This document shows positions 7,722 through 13,600 of a stretch of DNA of 17,816 bases, piece by piece; the stretch's first letter is position 1, and every line of letters starts with the position of its first letter. The notes below the pieces were generated by a model. The model had not been told where the DNA came from. It did not search any database and worked only from the letters and a program-made list of their open reading frames with translations. The position numbers were made by a program, and so were the translations under genes. Source of the stretch: JBFLYE01 sp040756715 [NCBI: bacterium] (GTDB lineage Bacteria; UBA9089; UBA9088); the NCBI GenBank assembly GCA_040756715.1, contig JBFLYE010000119.1:10907-28722 (forward strand). Reading direction: 5' to 3'.

Positions 7722-8705
7722 CTAATGTCCTCCACCATGTCCTCCACTAGCTTTTTCTCCCTCTTTTGGAGGTGGCTTTATTCCTAATTTTTCCTTTCTT
7801 TTCCTTATATCATCAGGGCTTTTGGATAAAGGAGGCTTTGATAGATAGACAAGACCCTGCGTAAGCCTTTGAAAAGAGGCTCCTTTATCTTCTGTTTTAT
7901 AAAGCCCATTTTCTGTGGCAAGATAGATTTTATCTTGCAATATTTCAATATCCCTTATGTTTGTATTTGAAAGCCTTGTATTTGCTGAGTTCCATCTTTT
8001 CCCACTGTCATAGCTTACAAAGAAGCCACTAATATATGAGCCAAGATAGAGAATATTCTTGTCTTTTTTAATAACCCTGAGGTCTTTTGTGGTAAGGCCA
8101 TAATTCAAAGCCTTCCAGGTATTAGAACCTTTAAATAACCCATCTTCACTTGCCACAAAAAGAGAGTCTCCAGAGGGAAGAATCTCCCATATCCTTTTTC
8201 CTTCAAATTTAAGCTTTTTCCAGCTTATCCCCAAATCACAGCTTTTATAAATCCCATCATTGTATGAGGAGATATAAATTGCTTTGCCAGAGGAGGCAAT
8301 CCCTGTAATGGGGGATTTGAGAGCAACAACCACATCCCAAGATTTTCCATTGTTTTTTAATACCTTGCCCATCCCTGTTCCCACAAAAATTGTTTTCTCT
8401 AAAATTAAAATTTTCCTTACAAATGCTACATCTTTAATCTTCTTCCATTTTTTGTTCTTTAAAACATATATGCCATCATCACATCCGGCATAAAGCCTGC
8501 CATTTTTATCCATTTCAATTGAGTTAATCTGAAGGTTAAAAAAGCCATTATTTATTGGTTTAAAACAATTTCCAAAATCATTGCTTTTGTAGACACCCTC
8601 CATTGTTGCAACATAGATAGAGCCTTCTTTCTCAAATGATAAAATGTCATTTATCCAGTTAATTTGGCCATAAAACCCAAGTGTCATAAAAAGAAAAATT
8701 CCCAT
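7722..8705 (-). CDS. Exported seven-repeat beta-propeller (BNR/Asp-box type) protein
   Basis: A protein of 327 aa with a hydrophobic N terminus and seven repeats of the pattern [IL]Y-[VLI]-[GA]-T/S-x-x-G-[VLI]-[YF]-K. They start near residues 28, 69, 103, 140, 179, 216 and 257. Four carry Asp-box-like turns (SNDFGNCF, SCDLGISW, SYDSGKRW, TEDKGASF), so a seven-bladed propeller is likely. The tail is charged and ends GGHGGGH, a possible metal-binding end. Ligand and role are unknown; relatives include sialidase-like and photosystem II assembly (YCF48-like) propellers. The start is uncertain: ATG 8705 has a promoter 7 nt upstream but a short, uncharged hydrophobic segment, whereas TTG 8741 would add 12 residues and give a longer signal or anchor. 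It leads the zinc-ribbon/yjbQ cluster. Confidence 0.7.
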   Translation of the reverse strand: MGIFLFMTLGFYGQINWINDILSFEKEGSIYVATMEGVYKSNDFGNCFKPINNGFFNLQINSIEMDKNGRLYAGCDDGIYVLKNKKWKKIKDVAFVRKILILEKTIFVGTGMGKVLKNNGKSWDVVVALKSPITGIASSGKAIYISSYNDGIYKSCDLGISWKKLKFEGKRIWEILPSGDSLFVASEDGLFKGSNTWKALNYGLTTKDLRVIKKDKNILYLGSYISGFFVSYDSGKRWNSANTRLSNTNIRDIEILQDKIYLATENGLYKTEDKGASFQRLTQGLVYLSKPPLSKSPDDIRKRKEKLGIKPPPKEGEKASGGHGGGH

Positions 8706-8712
8706 TGTAAAA

Positions 8713-8741
8713 AGGATAGCAAAGATTATTTGTAATGTCAA
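8713..8741 (-). promoter_or_regulatory. Propeller-gene promoter, leaderless configuration
   Basis: On the minus strand TTGACA (8741-8736, perfect) and TATCCT (8718-8713, 4 of 6) are 17 nt apart. The ATG at 8705 follows after 7 nt. No Shine-Dalgarno sequence is present. If translation starts at TTG 8741 instead, this match would be coincidental. Confidence 0.4.
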
Positions 8742-8756
8742 TAAAGATTAAATTAT

Positions 8757-8786
8757 TTGTAAAAAAAACAGGTAGGAGATTATACT
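8757..8786 (+). promoter_or_regulatory. Possible transketolase operon promoter
   Basis: TTGTAA (8757-8762, 4 of 6) and TATACT (8781-8786, 5 of 6) are 18 nt apart. They would give a leader of about 75 nt before the ATG at 8868. The leader contains an inverted repeat, AAGATAT (8829-8835) and ATATCTT (8848-8854), with a 12-nt loop. This promoter is weaker than the others listed. Confidence 0.25.
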
Positions 8787-8867
8787 ATTGACTTATAAGG
8801 CAAAACTTAAAAAAACCTGAGTAGATACAAGATATAGAAGATTTGAAATATCTTACAAAGATGAAAA

Positions 8868-9728
8868 ATGGATGAAATTGTTTTAAAGATTGCTGATATC
8901 TCAAGGAAGATGAGGAGGTTAATAATTGAGATGCTTTCTCTGGCAGGCTCAGGCCATCCTGGTGGCTCACTTTCCTCTGTTGAAATAATAGCTTCTCTTT
9001 ATTTTCACATAATGAGGCATAATCCATCCCATCCATTATGGAGGGATAGGGATAGATTTATCCTTTCTAAGGGTCATTCCTGCCCAACCTTATATGCTGC
9101 CTTAGCCCTTTCTGGATATTTCCCAATGGATGAATTAAAAACCTTAAGAAAGCTTGAAAGTATTTTACAGGGTCATTCTGACAGGCTACAAACCCCAGGG
9201 GTTGAAATGTCAAGCGGCTCTTTGGGTCAAGGGCTTTCCTGTGCTTGTGGAATGGCTTTGGGAGGGAAGCTCTCACAAGAGGATTTTTTTGTATTCTGCC
9301 TCATCGGCGATGGAGAAACACAGGAAGGTCAAATCTGGGAGGCAGCTATGTCGGCTAGCCATTATAAGCTTGATAACCTTATATGCTTTCTTGATTATAA
9401 TAAATTGCAGATAGATGGAAGGGTTTCTGATGTAATGAATATTGAGCCAATTGTTGATAAATGGAGGGCATTTGGCTGGGAGGTAATGGAGATAGACGGG
9501 CATAATATAAAGGAAATTATTGAGGCGGTTGATAGAGCAAAAGAAATAAAAGGAAAGCCTAAAATGATAATTGCTCATACCATTAAGGGAAAGGGCGTTT
9601 CTTTTATGGAAGGAAGGGTAGAGTGGCATGGTGTCGCACCTACAAAAGAGGAGGCAGAAAGAGCCCTTAAAGAATTAGAAGATGGAACAAGAAGCAACCA
9701 GGGATGCATATGGAAAGGCATTGCTTGA
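8868..9728 (+). CDS. Transketolase, N-terminal (thiamine diphosphate-binding) subunit
   Basis: A 286-aa half-transketolase. With the next gene it forms the two-subunit enzyme that moves two-carbon ketol units in the pentose phosphate pathway. Features are SGHPGG (28-33), SKGH (67-70), GSLGQGLS (117-124) and the ThDP/Mg motif from GDGETQEG (147-154) to N178 in DYNKLQIDG. The C-terminal block ends near HTIKGKGVSFMEGRVEWHG. The last 16 residues overlap the start of the C-terminal subunit gene by 47 bp, an unusually long overlap here. No clear Shine-Dalgarno sequence precedes ATG 8868. The split form is common in archaea and many bacteria; a DXS-like role is unlikely given the partner sequence. 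Confidence 0.93.
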   Translation: MDEIVLKIADISRKMRRLIIEMLSLAGSGHPGGSLSSVEIIASLYFHIMRHNPSHPLWRDRDRFILSKGHSCPTLYAALALSGYFPMDELKTLRKLESILQGHSDRLQTPGVEMSSGSLGQGLSCACGMALGGKLSQEDFFVFCLIGDGETQEGQIWEAAMSASHYKLDNLICFLDYNKLQIDGRVSDVMNIEPIVDKWRAFGWEVMEIDGHNIKEIIEAVDRAKEIKGKPKMIIAHTIKGKGVSFMEGRVEWHGVAPTKEEAERALKELEDGTRSNQGCIWKGIA

Positions 9729-10641
9729 GCTGGGAAGGCAGAATCCAGATATTGTTGTTCTGGATGCAGATACATCATCCTCAACCAGGACAAATTGGTT
9801 TGCCAAGGAATTTCCCGAAAGATTCTTCAATTTCGGTGTAGCTGAGGCAAATATGATAGGGTATGCGGCAGGCCTGGCATTAGCAGGAAAAATTCCCTTT
9901 GTTTCCTCCTTTGCGGTATTTGGCTCTCTGAGGGCATATGAGCAGATAAGGACATCTATCTGCTGGGCAAATCTGAATGTAAAGATTGTCTTAACCCATG
10001 CGGGAATCTCTGTAGGCGAGGATGGTGCATCGCATCAAGCAATTGAGGATATAGCCGCTATGAGAGCCCTTCCAAATATGAGCGTAGTTGTTCCCGCAGA
10101 TGCTAATGAGACAAGGAGGGCTATATTTGCCTGTTTAGAATATAAAGGTCCTATGTACATAAGGCTTTCAAGGGCAAAATTTCCCCTTCTTCCTGATACA
10201 GGGTTTGAAATAGGAAAGGCAAGAATAATTAAACCTGGTAATGATATAAGCATCATTGCCTGTGGCCTTATGGTCTTTGAGGCATTAAAGGCATCTGATA
10301 TGCTTGAAAAAGATGGAATTTCAGCAAGGGTTGTTAATATGTCAACCATAAAACCTATAGACAAAGAGGCTATAATTTTGGCGGCAAAAGAGACAAAGGG
10401 AATAATTACCGCAGAGGAGCATTCTATTATTGGTGGGCTTGGTTCTGCTGTCTGCGAGGTTTTAGCAGAGGAAAAACAAGCGATTGTGAAGAGGATTGGA
10501 ATTCAAGATGTATTTGGGACATCTGGAAAACCAGAGGAGCTTCTCTCTTACTTTAAGGTAGATGCAAGGGCTATTCATAATGAAGCATTGCAAATTGTAA
10601 ATTGCAAATTTCAAATTGAGAAAGGAGAAAATTTACAATGA
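9682..10641 (+). CDS. Transketolase, C-terminal (pyrimidine-binding) subunit
   Basis: The partner half of the split transketolase, 319 aa. The opening MEQEATRDAYGKALLELG is the family N terminus, fixing ATG 9682 despite the 47-bp overlap with the upstream gene. The pyrimidine-domain glutamate is E56 in NFGVAEANM. SSFAVFGSLRAYEQIR (75-90) and THAGISVGEDGASHQAIED (105-123) are conserved. The transketolase C-terminal domain covers about 185-305. The last dozen or so residues (ALQIVNCKFQIE...) come from a 7-bp AAATTG-type tandem repeat and are not typical of the family. The stop overlaps the ABC gene start by 4 bp. Confidence 0.93.
   Translation: MEQEATRDAYGKALLELGRQNPDIVVLDADTSSSTRTNWFAKEFPERFFNFGVAEANMIGYAAGLALAGKIPFVSSFAVFGSLRAYEQIRTSICWANLNVKIVLTHAGISVGEDGASHQAIEDIAAMRALPNMSVVVPADANETRRAIFACLEYKGPMYIRLSRAKFPLLPDTGFEIGKARIIKPGNDISIIACGLMVFEALKASDMLEKDGISARVVNMSTIKPIDKEAIILAAKETKGIITAEEHSIIGGLGSAVCEVLAEEKQAIVKRIGIQDVFGTSGKPEELLSYFKVDARAIHNEALQIVNCKFQIEKGENLQ
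10591..10618 (+). repeat. CAAATTG-type 7-bp tandem repeat at the end of the transketolase gene
   Basis: Four 7-bp units, CAAATTG, TAAATTG, CAAATTT and CAAATTG, encode the C-terminal tail of the transketolase C-terminal subunit. They lie immediately before the AAAGGAG ribosome binding site (10621-10627) of the next gene. A shorter copy lies at the leuC/leuD junction. Confidence 0.85.
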
Positions 10642-11270
10642 TCCAATTTAAATTTGTCTCCTATGTCCATAAGCACAGGGCTATTCTTTCAAATATAAAT
10701 ATAAAGTTTGAGGAGGGTGAGTTTGTCTATATTTTAGGCCCATCTTCCTCTGGAAAGACAACCCTCCTTAAGCTTATTGCAGGCGTAATTAAACCAACAG
10801 GAGGAAGCCTTATGGTTATGGGGAAAAATATGAAAAGCCTCTCCTCTGAGAAGCTTTCTGCAATAAGAAAAAAAATGGGGCTAATTATGGATGAATTTGG
10901 ATTTGTCAAAGGAAGTGTGGAAAAAAATCTTGAAATTAGCCTTTCTAATTTCCCAAGGGAGGAAAGAAGGCCAATGATAGATTATGCATTAAACCTTGTT
11001 GAGCTTACAAGAAAGAGAAGGGATGATATATCCTTGCTTTCCCTATCTGAAAAAAAGCAAATTTCTTTAATAAGGGCAATAATTACAGACCCTTTAGTTA
11101 TCCTTGCCGATGAACCTGTGTGTTGCTGTGATAAAAAGAAAGAAACCCTCATTATTGACATCTTAAAAAAGATGCAAGAAAATGGAACATTGGTAATCCT
11201 AGCATCTACAAGGGATATTCCCATCCCAGGAAAAAGAGAGGTTAGGCTTGAGGATGGAATGCTCTTATGA
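10638..11270 (+). CDS. Degenerate FtsE-like ABC transporter ATPase
   Basis: A cytosolic ABC ATPase of 210 aa resembling FtsE/LolD in length and start. The Walker A is good: GPSSSGKTT (34-42). Walker B reads LVILADEP (153-160) with E159 present. Other sites are eroded: the signature LSGGQ/E is LSLSEKK (134-140), the Q-loop glutamine region reads GLIMDEFGF (81-89) without Gln, the D-loop area is CCCDKK (162-167), and the H-loop THD has become TRD (191-193). No FtsX or other permease gene follows; the next gene is fdhD-nadA. It may bind ATP without efficient turnover. FtsE is the closest family I can name, but the partner and process are unknown. The start is set by the 4-bp overlap and an AAAGGAG site. 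Confidence 0.75.
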   Translation: MIQFKFVSYVHKHRAILSNINIKFEEGEFVYILGPSSSGKTTLLKLIAGVIKPTGGSLMVMGKNMKSLSSEKLSAIRKKMGLIMDEFGFVKGSVEKNLEISLSNFPREERRPMIDYALNLVELTRKRRDDISLLSLSEKKQISLIRAIITDPLVILADEPVCCCDKKKETLIIDILKKMQENGTLVILASTRDIPIPGKREVRLEDGMLL

Positions 11271-11440
11271 GGGATTAGTATGTGTTTAGCTCCTACATAA
11301 AAAGTATCAATCTTTATAAATCCGAAATTGAAAATCCGAAATCAAAAAACAATATCAAAATTTTTATAAAGAAAAATAGAAATCCTTTCTTTTTTACAAG
11401 ACATCTTGATTTAAGCCACTTAAATTTGTATAATTTATCT
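11271..11440 (+). other. Intergenic region before fdhD-nadA with repeats
   Basis: These 170 bp contain AGTATGTGTTTAGC (11277-11290), four 7-bp units AAATCCG/AAATTGA/AAATCCG/AAATCAA (11318-11345) and, at the end, the fdhD promoter. The reading frame is open back to ATG 11282, but its first 53 codons are unlike FdhD, cover the repeats and promoter, and are probably not translated. Confidence 0.6.
11406..11434 (+). promoter_or_regulatory. fdhD-nadA promoter, leaderless configuration
   Basis: TTGATT (11406-11411, 4 of 6) and a perfect TATAAT (11429-11434) are 17 nt apart. The ATG at 11441 follows after 6 nt, so the transcript should start at about the start codon. No Shine-Dalgarno sequence is present. 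Confidence 0.6.
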
Positions 11441-13156
11441 ATGAAATCAAGAATAAGGCTTTTAAAAATAAGGGGTGAAGAAGAAAAGAGGCTTGATGAC
11501 CTTGTGGCATCTGAGGCTCCTATTACCATTAAGGCAAATGGACAAAGAATAGCCTCCCTGTTTGCTACACCCTCTTATCTTTCTGAGTTAGCCTGCGGAT
11601 TTTTGGCCTCTTTGGGTTTGATTGAGAATTTTAGCGACATTTCCTCCATCAATGCCTTAGAGGGTGAGGTTGATGTAAAAGGAGAGATAAGAGAAGGTAA
11701 AGAACTTCTCCTTACCTCGGGCTGTGGAAAGGGCTCAATCTCTCATCCCGAAAGGATAAAAAGGGTAAATGGAAATTTTTCTATATCTCCTTCTTTAATC
11801 CTCAAGCTTATTTCTGAATTCCAATTAAGGTCTTCTGGGTTTAAAGAAACAGGATGTTTGCATTCAGCGGCTATCTCTCTTTCTGATAAAATTCTTGACC
11901 TTAAAGAGGATATTGGAAGGCATAATGCTATCGATAAGGTAATCGGTGGTTTATTCTTAAAAAAGGAGGAATTTTCTGATAAGGCAATATTGACATCGGG
12001 AAGGATAACCTCTGAGATTGTTATTAAGGCAATGAATGTTGGTATTCCCATGATTATCTCAAGGTCATCTTCCACAGACTTAGCTATTTCCCTTGCAGAT
12101 AAAGCAGGGATAACTCTGGTTGGGTTTGCAAGGGGTAAGAGGATGAATGTCTATACACATTCAGAAAGGATAAAGCCAGAAGTCAGAAGCCAGAAGTCAG
12201 AAGTCAGAAGCCTTGCTGAGAGGATAAGGGAGCTTTGTAAGAAGAAGAATGCCATAATTCTTTCCCATAACTACCAGCCAGGAGAGGTTCAGGATGTAGC
12301 AGATTTTCTTGGTGATTCCCTGGATTTATCAAGGAGGGCAAGGGAGACATCGGCAGAAATTATTGTATTTTGTGGTGTCCATTTTATGGCTGAGATGGCA
12401 AAGATTTTATCGCCAGAAAAGACAGTTTTAATGCCAGATATAAATGCAGGCTGTCCATTGGCTGATATGATCAATGTAGAGGAATTAAAAAGGCTTAAAG
12501 AAGAGCATCCTGATGCAATTGTTGTCTCCTATGTCAATACATCTGCCTTGATTAAGGCAGAGACAGATTATTGTTGCACATCGGCAAATGGCCTCTCGGT
12601 TATAAACTCCCTTCCCAAGGATAAGGAAATAATCTTTACACCTGACAAATGGCTGGGTGATTATATTGCAAGAAAAACAAAAAGGGAGTTTATTCTTTGG
12701 AATGGCTTCTGTCCAACCCATCTTAAAATTACTAAAGAGGAGGTATTAAAGGCAAAAGAGGCTCATCCCAATGCAGAGGTAATTGTCCATCCTGAATGCA
12801 CAAGGGATGTGGTGGATATGGCGGATTTTGTATATGGAACAGGTGGAATGGTAAAGCGGGTTAAAGAAAGCGAAGCAAAGGAATTTATTATCGGCACTGA
12901 AAATGGAATGCTCTATCGGCTTAAGAAGGAAAATCCCGATAAGACATTTTATCCTGCCTCAGAGCTTGCCATATGCCTAAATATGAAGCTTACCACATTG
13001 GAAAAGGTCTTGTGGTCATTAGAGGATGAGGTTTATAAAATAGAGCTTGATCCTGAAATTATGAAGAGAGCAAGGAAATCCATTAAAAGGATGCTTGAAA
13101 TAACCTCTCAACCCGATGAATCCATAACCCGATTAACCCATAGTCCAAGCCTATAG
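11441..13156 (+). CDS. fdhD-nadA: FdhD-NadA fusion: sulfur-carrier protein for formate dehydrogenase joined to quinolinate synthase
   Basis: One frame of 571 codons joins two normally separate proteins. Residues 1-245 are FdhD, which passes sulfur from a cysteine desulfurase to the Mo/W cofactor of formate dehydrogenase. It shows TSGCGKG (92-98, Cys95; the second cysteine of the E. coli CxxC is absent), EDIGRHNAIDKVIG (156-169) and TSGRITSEIVIKA (185-197). Residues 258-571 are NadA, the [4Fe-4S] enzyme making quinolinate for NAD, with SHNYQPGEVQDVADFLGDS (275-293), cluster ligands C311 (FCGVHFM), C424 (WNGFCPTH) and C512 (LAICLNMK), and AGCPLAD (336-342). Residues 246-257 (PEVRSQKSEVRS) come from a 7-bp tandem repeat. 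No ATG, GTG or TTG lies between the repeat and the NadA homology. ATG 11441 is chosen for the FdhD start and promoter spacing. Confidence 0.88.
   Translation: MKSRIRLLKIRGEEEKRLDDLVASEAPITIKANGQRIASLFATPSYLSELACGFLASLGLIENFSDISSINALEGEVDVKGEIREGKELLLTSGCGKGSISHPERIKRVNGNFSISPSLILKLISEFQLRSSGFKETGCLHSAAISLSDKILDLKEDIGRHNAIDKVIGGLFLKKEEFSDKAILTSGRITSEIVIKAMNVGIPMIISRSSSTDLAISLADKAGITLVGFARGKRMNVYTHSERIKPEVRSQKSEVRSLAERIRELCKKKNAIILSHNYQPGEVQDVADFLGDSLDLSRRARETSAEIIVFCGVHFMAEMAKILSPEKTVLMPDINAGCPLADMINVEELKRLKEEHPDAIVVSYVNTSALIKAETDYCCTSANGLSVINSLPKDKEIIFTPDKWLGDYIARKTKREFILWNGFCPTHLKITKEEVLKAKEAHPNAEVIVHPECTRDVVDMADFVYGTGGMVKRVKESEAKEFIIGTENGMLYRLKKENPDKTFYPASELAICLNMKLTTLEKVLWSLEDEVYKIELDPEIMKRARKSIKRMLEITSQPDESITRLTHSPSL
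12177..12211 (+). repeat. CAGAAGY 7-bp tandem repeat at the FdhD-NadA joint
   Basis: Five uninterrupted 7-bp units (CAGAAGT, CAGAAGC, CAGAAGT, CAGAAGT, CAGAAGC) lie exactly between the FdhD and NadA homology regions. The purine-rich strand is the coding strand. They belong with the repeats at 14949-15017 and 17110-17137. Confidence 0.92.
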
Positions 13157-13295
13157 AGTATGTGTTTAGGACCACGAAGAACACGAAGGTTTCTTAAAGA
13201 GAAGATTTTTTTATTTCTTTTTTAAGTTAGACTAGCTAAACAACATCCACTTACCTTTTTGTAAGATTTCCCCCGATACTCAAACAAAAAATTTG
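13157..13295 (+). other. Intergenic region after nadA with motif and 9-bp repeat
   Basis: AGTATGTGTTTAGG (13157-13170) starts directly after the nadA stop. Two 9-bp units follow, ACCACGAAG and AACACGAAG (13171-13188). An AT-rich imperfect inverted repeat, CTTAAAGAG paired with CTTTTTTAAG (about 13193-13226), is followed by no T-run, so it is a doubtful terminator. I see no gene in this stretch. Confidence 0.5.
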
Positions 13296-13325
13296 TTGAC
13301 AAGATTTGTATTTTTTATTTATCAT
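13296..13325 (+). promoter_or_regulatory. Promoter of the small lipoprotein gene
   Basis: TTGACA (13296-13301, perfect) and TATCAT (13320-13325, 5 of 6) are 18 nt apart. The ATG is 30 nt further on, giving a leader of about 24 nt, unlike the leaderless genes nearby. Confidence 0.65.
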
Positions 13326-13341
13326 AAATAAATATTTTAAA

Positions 13342-13351
13342 AAGGGGGTGA
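13342..13351 (+). promoter_or_regulatory. Strong Shine-Dalgarno sequence of the lipoprotein gene
   Basis: AAGGGGGTGA, one base from the full anti-16S complement AAGGAGGTGA, ends about 4 nt before ATG 13356. It is the best ribosome binding site in the window. Confidence 0.8.
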
Positions 13352-13355
13352 AAGA

Positions 13356-13565
13356 ATGTTAACAAGGTTGTTATTGGTAATGATAATGGGGCTAGGTTTA
13401 ATCCTTTCCTCTGGTTGTTGTCCTCCCAAGGAGGCACCGGTTGAAACACCAACTGTAGAAGAACCAGCACCAGTAGAAGAGGCTGCACCAGCAGAAGAGG
13501 CTGCACCAGCAGAAGAGGCTGCACCAGCAGAAGAGGCTGCACCAGCAGAAGAGGCTGCACCATAA
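13356..13565 (+). CDS. Small repetitive lipoprotein, unknown function
   Basis: A 69-aa protein. MLTRLLLVMIMGLGLILSSGC is a type II signal peptide with Cys21 as the lipid-attachment residue; the lipobox SSGC departs from the usual L at -3. After CCPPKEAPVETPTVEE the mature part is an Ala/Pro/Glu repeat, AEEAAP, encoded by 18-bp units. The acidic, proline-rich chain is probably an extended spacer tethered to a membrane. The strong promoter and ribosome binding site suggest high expression. After the TAA the same frame continues for 12 codons (GEAIPKEKVGKP) to a second TAA at 13602, and the first six positions still resemble a repeat unit. One base change, GAA to TAA, could have shortened the protein. 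The long reverse-strand frame over this repeat is an artefact of the repeat. Confidence 0.75.
   Translation: MLTRLLLVMIMGLGLILSSGCCPPKEAPVETPTVEEPAPVEEAAPAEEAAPAEEAAPAEEAAPAEEAAP
13473..13562 (+). repeat. 18-bp coding minisatellite in the lipoprotein gene
   Basis: Five 18-bp units encode (V/A)EEAAP. The last four (13491-13562) are identical and the first differs by one base. More diverged units flank the array at 13455-13472 and 13563-13580. Copy-number change would preserve the reading frame. Confidence 0.95.
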
Positions 13566-13600
13566 GGAGAAGCTATACCTAAAGAAAAGGTAGGAAAACC

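Noticed and set aside
8829-8854. Inverted repeat upstream of the transketolase operon as a riboswitch or operator
   Set aside because: It is a 7-bp AT-only-like stem with a 12-nt loop, expected often by chance in this composition. No known riboswitch core was recognised.
9273-9629. 118-codon reverse-strand frame inside the transketolase N-terminal gene, and similar shadow frames over other genes
   Set aside because: They are antisense to strongly conserved genes, have no recognisable motifs and no ribosome binding sites.
11282-11440. 53-codon N-terminal extension of FdhD from ATG 11282
   Set aside because: It translates a tandem repeat and the promoter itself, and FdhD homology starts at ATG 11441.
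13193-13226. AT-rich inverted repeat after nadA as a terminator
   Set aside because: The stem needs G-T pairs and a mismatch and lacks a following T-run, so it is not strong enough to call.
13315-13563. Reverse-strand frame rich in VQPLLL repeats opposite the lipoprotein
   Set aside because: It is the complement of the 18-bp coding minisatellite. The plus strand has a promoter, ribosome binding site, signal peptide and terminator, while the reverse frame has none.
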